From: Dyadobacter chenhuakuii
Lineage (GTDB): Bacteria; Bacteroidota; Bacteroidia; Cytophagales; Spirosomataceae
Assembly (NCBI RefSeq): GCF_023821985.2
Contig: NZ_CP098805.1
Coordinates: 2,542,001-2,606,000, forward strand
Reading direction: 5' to 3'
Length of the DNA: 64,000 nt
Within the stretch, counting starts at the first letter, position 1, and the number at the start of each line of letters is the position of its first letter. A program made the translations under genes and the position numbers. The notes beneath the pieces are model-generated. The model made no database searches and had not been told where the DNA came from. It worked only from the letters and a program-made list of their open reading frames with translations. Positions 1 through 8,192 of the stretch are shown here, piece by piece.

Positions 1-206
1 AGCAGCATAAACGACGGTGCGCAAAAATGCGTGATCCATCTTGTAAAAAAAAGGGCGGGATTGGTTGTGGCCGGATCGAGCGGATCGGCGGAGAATGCCG
101 TAATGTGAAAATAGTCCCTGACATGGTCAAGCGCCATGATCACCATAATGAGCCCACGGACTGTATCGATGGACTTTATGCGCAAGGAGATTCCGTTCGT
201 TGACAT
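1..206 (-). CDS. Partial HGSNAT/DUF1624-type membrane acyltransferase, N-terminus only
   Basis: The first 68 codons of a minus-strand gene are present; the rest lies beyond the left edge. The ATG is at 206. The N-terminus is short and basic, then a first membrane segment runs into [18 protein letters not shown] and RDYFH. An Arg-Gly pair followed by a hydrophobic stretch and Asp-His is typical of the family of heparan-alpha-glucosaminide N-acetyltransferase-like and DUF1624 proteins, which are polytopic inner-membrane acyltransferases. The gene lies about 100 bases downstream of a ROK kinase on the same strand, so it may be the last gene of a sugar uptake and phosphorylation operon. The family call comes from the N-terminal motif only, and the substrate is unknown. 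Confidence 0.65.
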   Translation of the reverse strand, partial: MSTNGISLRIKSIDTVRGLIMVIMALDHVRDYFHITAFSADPLDPATTNPALFFTRWITHFCAPSFML

Positions 207-306
207 AGAACCTTGTTTCCGATAGAGTGATTTAATTCACTAAGAAGCTCCGGAACATGCTGGTTTACTGGTTATAACATGCCGGAATCACCTTGCTAAG
301 CATATT

Positions 307-1206
307 TTACAAAAGTGCTGCCCCGAAAACCCCGGCGCTGTCGCCCAGCTTCGGTTTGAGGATCGGAGTGGTTACAACGCCCTTGTTGAAAATGTATTTT
401 TTGATCTTTTCGAAACCCGCGGTGTAAAGCAATTCAACATTGCCAACGCCGCCGCCAATCACGATCAGTCCCGGATCCAGGACATTGATCAATGTCGAAA
501 TGGCACGTCCGTAGAATTCCAGCAAGCGTTCAATGGTGGCTTTCGCAAACTCGTCATTCCCCTGGTGATAACGGTCAAGGATTACTTTCATCGTCAGCTT
601 TTCACCACTTACTTTTTCGTAAAAACGTTCCAGCGCAGGGCCGGAAATGACCTGCTCAACGCAACCTGCTTTTCCGCAATAACAAGGTTCACCGTTCTCT
701 TCCAGAATGTTATGTCCCCATTCGCCGCCAATTCCATGATGTCCGGCAATGATCTTGTTGTTCACCACCAAACCGCCGCCAACGCCCGTGCCCATGATCA
801 CACCAAAAACAACTTCCGCTCTGGGATAATCCTTTCCGGCACCGATCAATGCTTCGGCCAGTGCAAAACAGTTGGCATCATTCGCAAGCTGAACAGGAAT
901 GCCTAATATTTTTTCAAGATCCGCTTTTAATGGCATGCCATTGAGACAGATCGTGTTAGAGTTTTTCATCAACTGCGAATCCGGCTCCAAAACACCCGGC
1001 GTAGCAAACCCGATCTTGGTTGGCTTCTCACCCACCTGCTCTGCAACCTGATCGATCAGTTTTTTGATCTGTGATAAAATATGCTCGTAACCGTTCGCAG
1101 ATTCGGTCGGAAGGCGCATGCGTACAACTACTTCCAAATTGCGCTCGGGATCGAGCACCGCGCATTCTATTTTTGTTCCTCCTAAGTCAATTCCCCAGAG
1201 TTTCAT
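307..1206 (-). CDS. ROK-family sugar kinase (glucokinase/fructokinase-like)
   Basis: A 299-residue cytoplasmic kinase of usual ROK length. The N-terminal phosphate loop is at residues 7-12 (DLGGTK), the likely catalytic base is Asp110 in the NDAN motif, and the second glycine-rich loop is at about 139-146. The ROK zinc site is complete: His165 in GEWGHN with Cys175, Cys177 and Cys182 in the CYCGKAGC motif. ROK enzymes phosphorylate glucose, fructose, mannose or N-acetyl-hexosamines with ATP; the exact sugar cannot be read from the sequence. It sits 81 bases downstream of a FucP-type sugar permease on the same strand, so the pair probably imports and phosphorylates one free hexose. No HTH domain is present, so this is a kinase and not a ROK repressor. 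Confidence 0.88.
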   Translation of the reverse strand: MKLWGIDLGGTKIECAVLDPERNLEVVVRMRLPTESANGYEHILSQIKKLIDQVAEQVGEKPTKIGFATPGVLEPDSQLMKNSNTICLNGMPLKADLEKILGIPVQLANDANCFALAEALIGAGKDYPRAEVVFGVIMGTGVGGGLVVNNKIIAGHHGIGGEWGHNILEENGEPCYCGKAGCVEQVISGPALERFYEKVSGEKLTMKVILDRYHQGNDEFAKATIERLLEFYGRAISTLINVLDPGLIVIGGGVGNVELLYTAGFEKIKKYIFNKGVVTTPILKPKLGDSAGVFGAALL

Positions 1207-1287
1207 AATATTAGGGCTGTCGGCCGCAGGCTCTCAGCAATCGATTTTTTTATTGATTATTGATTAAAGTTTTTGGAGCAAACCGCC

Positions 1288-2532
1288 TTAAAGCACTTTA
1301 TAATATTTGTATCCAAACATGAAAATCACTGCATAGCAAATGATCGGCAAGTAATAAGCATGTGCCACATCCGACTCAGCCACAGCGCCCATAGCGAACG
1401 GGAAGAACGCGCCACCGACAACACCCATCGAAATAAAGGATGAAGCCTGTTGCGTATGCTTGCCCAAGTTTTTCAATCCCAAACTAAAAATGGTCGGGAA
1501 CATAATGCTGAAAAAGAAGTTAAGCATCAGCAAGGCGATGAATGAAGGCCAGCCGAGACTCTGCGCGATGATAAGGCACATAACAATGTTACAAGCTGCA
1601 AAAATCGCCAAGATCGTATGCGGCGCTACGAAGCGCATCAGGAATGTTCCAACAAAACGACCTGTAAGCATTAACACAAAGAACAGGATCATGTAATTAC
1701 CAGCCACGACGTCGGTAAAACCCATTTTCTCGTGACCGTAATTGATGAAGAATGCCCAGGTTCCGGCTTGTGCCGCTACATTGAAAAACTGCGCGATAAC
1801 CGCCCATTTAAAATGTCTGTGATCAAAAAGCCCTTTTTCAGGATGCGTGTCCACATTCGCCGCAGCAGGATCAGCAACCACGTGCGGATCCGTTAGCGCA
1901 GGCACTTTTACAAATGAGAACAAAACAGCGATCGTTGCGATAACGCTTCCGATCACGATATATAATGTTTTTACAGAAGTAAGGTCCGTGCTGCCTTCCA
2001 CATTGTTCCTCAACAAAAAATAAGAACCAACGGCAGGCCCGATGATGGTGCCCAATGCATTGAAAGCCTGTGCAAAGTTGATCCGCATGTCACTCGTGCG
2101 CTGATCACCGAGCGACGCTACGAATGGGTGCGCGACAGTTTCCAAAGTGGAGATTCCACAACCCAGGATAAATAATGCTCCTCCGAAGAATGGAAATGAT
2201 GCTGCCGCAGCTGCCGGAACAAACAAGAACGACCCCAGTGCAAATAGCGATAAACCGAAAAGCACGCCGTTCTTATAGCCAAAGCGCTTCATGAAAAGAC
2301 CTGCCGGGATCCCCATGACACCATAAGCGCCAAAAATGGCGAACTGTACAAATGCAGACTGGGTTTTGGTAAGACTTAATACGTGTTGAAAATGTTTGTT
2401 TAAAACGTCGCCCATCGTGATGGCAATTCCCCAGAACATGAACAGGGACGTTACGAAGATGAGGGTTATCAAATATCTGTTTTCAGTGAATCGGGCTTTT
2501 GTGGGTTCCACGGTTGAGGAATAGTTGCTCAT
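1288..2532 (-). CDS. FucP-type sugar:proton symporter (MFS)
   Basis: A 414-residue major facilitator protein with about twelve hydrophobic segments. The first segment (VTSLFMFWGIAITMGDVLNK) and the following FQHVLSLTKTQSAFVQFAIFG are typical of the FHS (fucose/glucose/galactose:H+ symporter) family, which moves free sugars across the inner membrane. A large cytoplasmic loop lies at about residues 215-240. The downstream ROK kinase on the same strand suggests the imported sugar is a hexose phosphorylated on entry. Fucose, glucose, galactose and fructose cannot be separated by eye. The start ATG at 2532 is followed by a short polar cytoplasmic N-terminus, as expected. Confidence 0.85.
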   Translation of the reverse strand: MSNYSSTVEPTKARFTENRYLITLIFVTSLFMFWGIAITMGDVLNKHFQHVLSLTKTQSAFVQFAIFGAYGVMGIPAGLFMKRFGYKNGVLFGLSLFALGSFLFVPAAAAASFPFFGGALFILGCGISTLETVAHPFVASLGDQRTSDMRINFAQAFNALGTIIGPAVGSYFLLRNNVEGSTDLTSVKTLYIVIGSVIATIAVLFSFVKVPALTDPHVVADPAAANVDTHPEKGLFDHRHFKWAVIAQFFNVAAQAGTWAFFINYGHEKMGFTDVVAGNYMILFFVLMLTGRFVGTFLMRFVAPHTILAIFAACNIVMCLIIAQSLGWPSFIALLMLNFFFSIMFPTIFSLGLKNLGKHTQQASSFISMGVVGGAFFPFAMGAVAESDVAHAYYLPIICYAVIFMFGYKYYKVL

Positions 2533-2597
2533 TTAGCTGAATAGTAAAATTTAATGTAAGGTAGATTCTATTTTTTTGAAATGTAAATTAGAGAAAT

Positions 2598-3431
2598 TTA
2601 ATTGGAAGGATTTGGCTTTTTATTGAAATAGTTACTCATAAAAAGCAACTGATATTGTACTGCATTCGTCCAGTAAGGCCAATTATGGGCACCCGGCCGG
2701 ACAAGATAATCGTGCGGGATATTTCTGTAAACGAGCTGTTCGTGCAACTTTTCATTCACCTTAAAAAAGAAATCGTCCACGCCGCAGTCGATGATTAAAG
2801 CCAGTGAGTTCGGCGTCAGCAGGTGCAGCATATTAATGACCGTGTTCTTCTCCCATCTTTCCGGCTGGTCGGCGTATTTTCCCAGTCGGTCGGCCATGTT
2901 CCAGTTATTCGGGAACGGCCTGATATCCACGCCGCCGCTCATGCTGCCCGCTGCCCCAAAAACATCCTGATGCCTGAAAGCAAGATAAAGCGCGCCATGC
3001 CCGCCCATGCTCAAACCCGTAATGCCCCGACCAGCGCGGTCCTTAATGGTTTTATATTTTGAATCAATAAAGGAAACCAGTTCTTTGGAAACATAGGTCT
3101 CATATTGCGACTGTGCGTCCACCGGGCTATCCCAATACCAGCTGCTGTAACCGCCGTCCGGGCATACAATGATCATATTATGAGTATCGGCCGCCGTTTC
3201 AAAGCCTTTCGCCTTCGAAATCCAGTCGGCGTGGTTGCCGCTGTATCCATGGAGCAGGTAAACAACCGGATAGGCTCGACCCGAATCATACTGAGATGGC
3301 CTTATAACGACTGTTTTAAGGCTTTTTTTCATGATATTACTATAAACCTGAACAGTGTCGACAGTGGCTGCCGGGGAAAAATGGCAGATAAATGAGCAAA
3401 TCAGCAGAATTAAAAGGGTGGTTCGTTTCAT
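2598..3431 (-). CDS. Secreted alpha/beta-hydrolase esterase (esterase D / acetylxylan-esterase-like)
   Basis: A 277-residue protein with a Sec signal peptide (about residues 1-21). The alpha/beta-hydrolase fold is recognisable: the oxyanion region VVYLLHGYSGNH at 57-67, the nucleophile elbow GLSMGG with Ser141, a likely acid at Asp219/Asp220 and the catalytic His249 in PGAHNWPYW. The family (Pfam Esterase) includes S-formylglutathione hydrolases, tributyrin esterases and feruloyl or acetylxylan esterases. Because this copy is exported, a carbohydrate or lipid esterase in the periplasm is more likely than formaldehyde detoxification. The gene is transcribed alone, 65 bases upstream of the permease gene on the same strand. 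Confidence 0.8.
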   Translation of the reverse strand: MKRTTLLILLICSFICHFSPAATVDTVQVYSNIMKKSLKTVVIRPSQYDSGRAYPVVYLLHGYSGNHADWISKAKGFETAADTHNMIIVCPDGGYSSWYWDSPVDAQSQYETYVSKELVSFIDSKYKTIKDRAGRGITGLSMGGHGALYLAFRHQDVFGAAGSMSGGVDIRPFPNNWNMADRLGKYADQPERWEKNTVINMLHLLTPNSLALIIDCGVDDFFFKVNEKLHEQLVYRNIPHDYLVRPGAHNWPYWTNAVQYQLLFMSNYFNKKPNPSN

Positions 3432-3598
3432 ATGGTTTGAGAAAAATTTCTACAACTTAAAGCTATACATGATATCAATTGATCAAATATTGTAGAATTC
3501 GGGGAATAATAACGCCTTATTTCCAATCTTAAAGGCTGGCATCCTAATTGATAAGATATTGATTATCGCAAATAACACTAACTCAAAAAATTAAGACA

Positions 3599-3763
3599 AT
3601 GGGAAATCTTCTTTATACAATAGCTGTCATTTTGGTCATTCTGTGGCTAATCGGCTATTTCGGCTTTGCTAGCTTTGGAATGGGTAACATTATTCACATT
3701 CTTTTGGTGATTGCAGTTGTTGCAATAATTCTTCGATTGATTCGTGGCGACAGGGTTGTGTAA
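3599..3763 (+). CDS. Lmo0937-family small membrane protein
   Basis: A 54-residue protein starting MGNLLYTIAVILVILWLIG. It has two hydrophobic segments (about residues 4-24 and 29-46) around a glycine-rich turn, and ends with a basic tail, RLIRGDRVV. This matches the small, widespread Lmo0937/DUF5670 family of two-helix membrane proteins, which is often stress-induced and has no known biochemical role. The gene stands alone, with a strong rho-independent terminator about 20 bases after its stop. Confidence 0.75.
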   Translation: MGNLLYTIAVILVILWLIGYFGFASFGMGNIIHILLVIAVVAIILRLIRGDRVV

Positions 3764-3783
3764 GGAAAACACCTAATGAAATA

Positions 3784-3827
3784 AAAGGCCCGGAATGTAT
3801 GTTTTTTAACATATTTCCGGGCCTTTT
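3784..3827. terminator. Rho-independent terminator after the small membrane protein gene
   Basis: The arms AAAGGCCCGGA and TCCGGGCCTTT flank a short T-rich loop and are followed by a T run on the plus strand. The left arm begins with an A run, so the same hairpin could also stop minus-strand transcripts coming from the esterase at 3857-4543. Confidence 0.85.
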
Positions 3828-3856
3828 TCTTGTTTACTATGCACCCGGCTTGCGAA

Positions 3857-4543
3857 TTAAAGCAGGTCCTTAATCCGCACCCAAACGTTTTCAGCAAGGA
3901 TTTTGTGTCCTTCCGCAGTCGGGTGAATGCCGTCGGGCAGGTTTAGTTTGCTTTCGCCACCTACACCTTCCAGTAAGAATGGAATAAGGGTAATTTTATT
4001 TTTATCAGCAATCTCCGCATAAACGGCTTTGAATTCCGAAGCATATTTCTGTCCCATATTAGGCGGGATTTGCATGCCTGCCAATACAAGTTTAGCATCG
4101 GGATATTTTGCCCGCACTTTGTCCAGAATGGCTTGCAGGTTCTTCCTGGTTTCCGAAACCGGGATGCCCCTTAACCCATCGTTACCGCCCAGTTCCAGCA
4201 CAAAAATATCCAGAGGCTGTTTCAGAAGCCAGTCGATCCGGCTGTTTCCGCCTGAGGTGGTTTCGCCGCTCACGCCAGCATTGATCACCTTATAACTGAG
4301 TCCCAGGGAATCAATGCGTTTTTGGATTAAACCGGCAAATGCTTGCGAAGGATCATCCAGTCCGTATCCCGCGGTAAGGCTGTTTCCAAAAAACACAATG
4401 GTCTTTTTGGCACTGGCAGGGGTTTTTGAAGTTGTTTTTACCGAGTCCTTCTGTTCGGCAGTTTCTTTATTTTTACTGTTGCAAGAAGTCAGAATGGCGC
4501 CTATAAGCAGCATTTTGGCTATAAAAACAAAGCGATTCATCAT
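3857..4543 (-). CDS. TesA-like SGNH/GDSL esterase lipoprotein
   Basis: A 228-residue protein with a lipoprotein signal (LTSC, Cys21), a charged linker to about residue 47, then an SGNH hydrolase domain. Block I is FFGNSLTAGYG with the nucleophile Ser55, block III is ELGGNDGLRG, and block V is DGIHPTAEGHK with the catalytic Asp and His. This is the arylesterase / thioesterase I / lysophospholipase L1 (TesA) pattern. E. coli TesA is periplasmic and soluble; this copy is predicted to be membrane-anchored. It is divergent from an ABC ATPase and FtsX permease, as tesA is from ybbA-ybbP in Proteobacteria, which supports the assignment. Confidence 0.87.
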   Translation of the reverse strand: MMNRFVFIAKMLLIGAILTSCNSKNKETAEQKDSVKTTSKTPASAKKTIVFFGNSLTAGYGLDDPSQAFAGLIQKRIDSLGLSYKVINAGVSGETTSGGNSRIDWLLKQPLDIFVLELGGNDGLRGIPVSETRKNLQAILDKVRAKYPDAKLVLAGMQIPPNMGQKYASEFKAVYAEIADKNKITLIPFLLEGVGGESKLNLPDGIHPTAEGHKILAENVWVRIKDLL

Positions 4544-4648
4544 ATAATGGTATATTTATGTGCAAGCTAAATCCAAAAGAACCAAATTGGAGTAAATCAA
4601 GTTGCCCCAGTTTAGCACACGGGAAAAACATAAAATTAAAAACAATTG

Positions 4649-5317
4649 ATGGATACCATACTCGATCTGCAACAGGTTAGTAAAATATATAAAAGTGGCG
4701 ACCGTTCGCTGACCGTTTTAGACAATATCAATTTTTCAATCGCAGCCGGCTCAACGATGTCGATCGTGGGGCCTTCCGGAAGCGGAAAAACTACACTTCT
4801 GGGCTTGTGCGCAGGTTTGGACCGGTCTACATCCGGAACCGTTGAGCTGCACGGAACGAGGCTTAATGGTCTCAATGAAGATCAGCTGGCCTCCGTCCGG
4901 AACCAATATGTAGGTTTCATATTCCAAAATTTCCAATTGCTTCCCACGCTTACTGCACTCGAAAACGTCATGGTCCCGCTGGAATTACGAGGCGAAAAGA
5001 ACATTAAGCCCCGCGCGCTGGACCTGCTCGATAAAGTAGGCCTTGCCGAAAGAAGCCATCATTATCCTACCCAGTTATCCGGCGGAGAACAGCAACGCGT
5101 TTCCCTTGCCCGGGCATTTTCCAATAAACCGCAGATCCTTTTTGCCGACGAACCGACCGGGAACCTGGACGCAGAAACCAGCGAAAAAGTGGTAAAACTA
5201 CTTTTCGACCTCAACCGGGAAGCCGGAACGACGCTTGTGCTGGTAACGCACGATCTGGAACTGGCTGCAAAAACGCAACGCATTATTCGCATTAAAGGCG
5301 GCAAACTGGTTGAATGA
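4649..5317 (+). CDS. ABC transporter ATP-binding protein (YbbA/LolD-type)
   Basis: A 222-residue ATPase of the MacB/LolD branch. It has Walker A (GPSGSGKTT, about residues 41-49), a Q-loop (FIFQNFQLLPTLTALENV), the signature LSGGEQQR, Walker B (ILFADEPTGNLD) and the H-loop (VLVTHDLEL). I chose the ATG at 4649; an in-frame TTG directly before it is less likely. Its stop overlaps the permease start (ATGATGA), so the two genes are translationally coupled. Together they form a type VII mechanotransmission-type ABC system. The divergent TesA-like gene repeats the ybbA context of E. coli. The transported or extracted substrate is unknown. Confidence 0.9.
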   Translation: MDTILDLQQVSKIYKSGDRSLTVLDNINFSIAAGSTMSIVGPSGSGKTTLLGLCAGLDRSTSGTVELHGTRLNGLNEDQLASVRNQYVGFIFQNFQLLPTLTALENVMVPLELRGEKNIKPRALDLLDKVGLAERSHHYPTQLSGGEQQRVSLARAFSNKPQILFADEPTGNLDAETSEKVVKLLFDLNREAGTTLVLVTHDLELAAKTQRIIRIKGGKLVE

Positions 5318-7860
5318 TGAATCAAGATAAAATTAATTTCCCCTGGTTATTGCAAATGGCATGGCGTGACAGCCGGAAAAACCGCTCGCGGCTGCTCCTT
5401 TTCATCTCATCCATTATCCTCGGAATTGCTGCCCTTGTGGCCATTTACTCCCTGGGTGATAACCTCAGATTGAACATTGATAACCAGGCGGCAACATTAA
5501 TAGGCGCTGACCTGGCCCTTAATACCGGAAAACCTGTTGAAGGAAAGGCAAAAACGCTTGTGGATTCTTTGGGAAAAACCAGGTCTGAGGAGCGCAGTTT
5601 TGCCTCTATGATTTATTTTCCGAAAAATGGCGGAAACAGACTTGCTCAGGTCAAGGCCCTGGAAGGCGACTTTCCTTATTATGGAAAGTTCGAGACCATT
5701 CCGGTTACTGCCGAACAAACATTCCGGTCACGGCAAGAAGCGCTTGTAGATCAAAGCCTTATGCTGCAATATCAGGCAAAAGTCGGCGATTCGATCAAGA
5801 TCGGTAATGTTACTTTTGCCATTGCCGGAATTTTGGAAAAAGCGCCTGGCTCAACGGGACTTACGAGCACAGTTGCGCCATCGGTTTACATTCCCATGCG
5901 CTATCTGGCCCAAACGGGTTTAATGCAGAAAGGAAGCCGCGTCGCTTACCGCTATTATTACAAATTCGCGCCGGAGACAGATGTTGAAAAGCTTGCCAAG
6001 CAGCTTGAACCCCGTTTTGAAGCCGGTGATCTGGACTATAAAACCATTCAATCCCAAAAAGAAGACACGGGCAGATCATTCAAAGATCTGACACGTTTTT
6101 TAGCGTTGGTAGGATTTGTCGCATTGCTTTTGGGCTGCATCGGCGTTGCGAGCGCCATTCATATTTACATTCGTGAAAAACTCAACTCAATTGCTATCCT
6201 GCGCTGTCTGGGTGTAAAAGGCTCTCAGGCGTTTTTAATTTATTTGATCCAGATTGCAGGAATCGGCATCATTGGTTCTATACTGGGCGCTATCCTGGGC
6301 ACGACCATTCAGCAATTTTTACCGATCGTGATCAAGGATTTTCTGCCTTTTGAACTTACTACGGACATTTCCTGGCTTGCAATCGGACAAGGTTTGGCTA
6401 TTGGTGTGCTAATTTCAATCCTTTTTGCATTGCCTCCGCTTGTTTCCATCCGTAAGGTTTCGCCGCTGAATGTGCTGCGCGTTTCGCTGGATGCGGTGAA
6501 GATGGAAAGAGATCCGTGGGCGTGGGTGCTTTACGGCCTGATTGTCGTGTTTATTTACGGCTTCGCATTTCTGCAAATGCAAACGTGGATCGAAGCATTG
6601 GTCTTTACGGCCAGCATTCTGGCTTCGTTTGTTGTGTTATATGCATTCGCAAGTTTGCTTATGTGGCTCGTCCGCAAGTTTTTCCCTACGTCGTGGAGCT
6701 ATTTATGGCGACAGGGCCTGGCTAATTTGTATCGTCCCAACAACCAAACTTCCATTCTGGTTGTCTCCATCGGTCTCGGCACTTGTCTGGTCTGCACCTT
6801 GTTTTTTGTTCAAACGATTTTGCTCAACCGGGTTAAAATGTCGTCCAGCGGAAACCAGCCGAACATTGTCCTTTTTGACATTCAGGGCAGTCAGAAAGAA
6901 GCTGTGCTGGCAATTGCAAAAGCGCAGAATATTCCTGTTAACCAGAACGTTGCGATCGTAAACATGCGGTTGGAAGAAGTGAATGGAAAAACAGCATCCG
7001 ACTTTGAAGGCGACACCACAGCCGAGCAATCCCGCCGCATCTTCGGCCGCGAATACCGCGTAACATTCAGGGATTCATTGAGTTCCACAGAAAAACTGAC
7101 CAAAGGAAATTGGAAGGGCACTTACAAGAGCACCGACGGCCTCATCCCCATTTCTGTTGAGCAGGGATTTGCAGACCGGAGCAGGCTCAAACTAGGTGAT
7201 ACGCTGGTTTTCAATGTGCAGGGAACCATGATGTCGACCACCGTTTCCAGTTTACGCGAAGTGAACTGGGGCGAAGTCCAGACCAACTTCCTGGTTGTTT
7301 TCCCAACCGGCGTGCTAGAAGAAGCACCTCAGTTTCACGTTATGCTTACGCATGTGCCCAATCCGCAGGCATCGGCCGTTTTTCAGCAATCCATCGTGCG
7401 CCAGTTTCCCAACATTTCAATCATCGATCTGGCATTGGTACTTCGTGTTTTGGATGATATTTTCAATAAAATCGGTTTCGTGATCCGCTTTATGGCAGGT
7501 TTCAGCATTCTTACGGGACTAATTGTGCTGATTGCTTCGGTATTGATCAGCAAATACCAGCGCTTACAGGAAAGTGTGCTGCTCCGGACATTAGGCGCTA
7601 GTCGTAAACAGATCTTCTCCATTACGGCATTGGAATACTTCTTCCTGGGATCACTGGCCGCTTTTACAGGCATTCTGCTTTCGCTGATCGGGAGCTGGTT
7701 ACTGGCAAAGTTCAGTTTTGAAGCCGAATTTAAGCCTGAGTTTATACCAATACTTATAGTCTTTTTATTCGTGTCTTTGATGACCGTTTTCATTGGGCTC
7801 ATCAATAGCCGGGGCATTCTTTCGCGCCCGCCGTTGGAAGTCCTGCGCCAGGACGTGTAG
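5314..7860 (+). CDS. FtsX-like ABC permease (YbbP-type)
   Basis: An 848-residue inner-membrane protein. It begins with a cytoplasmic stretch and a first membrane helix (about 25-47), followed by a periplasmic MacB-like domain to about 260. A first FtsX helix cluster (about 260-400), further helices (about 405-470), a second TM and periplasmic domain, and a C-terminal FtsX cluster (about 715-840) follow. The motif AILRCLGVKGSQAF, repeated later as VLLRTLGASRKQI, is the FtsX coupling-helix signature that contacts the ATPase. Two FtsX repeats in one chain and the length near 800 match YbbP rather than MacB or LolC. It overlaps the ATPase gene by four bases. Confidence 0.9.
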   Translation: MMNQDKINFPWLLQMAWRDSRKNRSRLLLFISSIILGIAALVAIYSLGDNLRLNIDNQAATLIGADLALNTGKPVEGKAKTLVDSLGKTRSEERSFASMIYFPKNGGNRLAQVKALEGDFPYYGKFETIPVTAEQTFRSRQEALVDQSLMLQYQAKVGDSIKIGNVTFAIAGILEKAPGSTGLTSTVAPSVYIPMRYLAQTGLMQKGSRVAYRYYYKFAPETDVEKLAKQLEPRFEAGDLDYKTIQSQKEDTGRSFKDLTRFLALVGFVALLLGCIGVASAIHIYIREKLNSIAILRCLGVKGSQAFLIYLIQIAGIGIIGSILGAILGTTIQQFLPIVIKDFLPFELTTDISWLAIGQGLAIGVLISILFALPPLVSIRKVSPLNVLRVSLDAVKMERDPWAWVLYGLIVVFIYGFAFLQMQTWIEALVFTASILASFVVLYAFASLLMWLVRKFFPTSWSYLWRQGLANLYRPNNQTSILVVSIGLGTCLVCTLFFVQTILLNRVKMSSSGNQPNIVLFDIQGSQKEAVLAIAKAQNIPVNQNVAIVNMRLEEVNGKTASDFEGDTTAEQSRRIFGREYRVTFRDSLSSTEKLTKGNWKGTYKSTDGLIPISVEQGFADRSRLKLGDTLVFNVQGTMMSTTVSSLREVNWGEVQTNFLVVFPTGVLEEAPQFHVMLTHVPNPQASAVFQQSIVRQFPNISIIDLALVLRVLDDIFNKIGFVIRFMAGFSILTGLIVLIASVLISKYQRLQESVLLRTLGASRKQIFSITALEYFFLGSLAAFTGILLSLIGSWLLAKFSFEAEFKPEFIPILIVFLFVSLMTVFIGLINSRGILSRPPLEVLRQDV

Positions 7861-8192
7861 GCGCTCAGGAGCTGATTTAACAATTCCTTAAACTCAAATT
7901 GTTTTCGCAAGGAGCAATAACAACGACTTTTGCGTGCAATTGCCGGTTGTGGCTGCTTGTGGGGTTTTTCGGTGCTTTTCCTGTTGATTTCATCCTATAA
8001 AATCTTCTTATTTTTTCAAACGTTTGCATAAAATTTCAAACGTTTGCATAGCCTATAAAGTAATTTCTATTAAATATTTTAAAAATACAATTTGTAATCT
8101 TGCGTAACCAGAACCCTAAAATATCATTATATGCCCCTCTCTGCTTGCGCATCCTACCTTTCATTAACAATTCAACCCAATAATTTGATCTC
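7861..8192. other. Intergenic control region of susC 1
   Basis: These 332 bases hold no gene. The left half has no recognisable structure. The right half carries two direct copies of a LacI-type operator (8014-8050) and a candidate -7 element, TAATCTTGC, at 8095-8103, about 90 bases before the susC ATG. The long leader after the -7 element is usual for SusC genes. No clear -33 TTTG is correctly placed. Confidence 0.55.
8014..8050. promoter_or_regulatory. Two tandem LacI-type operators upstream of susC 1
   Basis: The 17-base sequence TTTCAAACGTTTGCATA occurs twice in direct orientation (8014-8030 and 8034-8050), separated by AAA. The core CAAACGTTTG is a perfect palindrome, and the two centres are exactly 20 bases apart, two helical turns, so two dimers would bind the same DNA face. 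The same core, preceded by TTTT and followed by CA, lies between lacI and iolB at 15079-15088. The operator function is inferred from palindromy, repetition and the nearby lacI gene. Confidence 0.75.

Noticed and set aside
565..906. 113-codon plus-strand frame opposite the ROK kinase
   Set aside because: Antisense shadow of a clearly conserved gene; no recognisable protein pattern.
3694..3897. 67-codon minus-strand frame covering the small membrane protein end and terminator
   Set aside because: It spans a strong terminator hairpin and overlaps two better-supported genes.
7383..7910. 175-codon minus-strand frame over the end of the FtsX permease gene
   Set aside because: Shadow frame; composition is Ser/Arg/Thr-rich and unlike a real protein, while the plus-strand frame has clear FtsX motifs.
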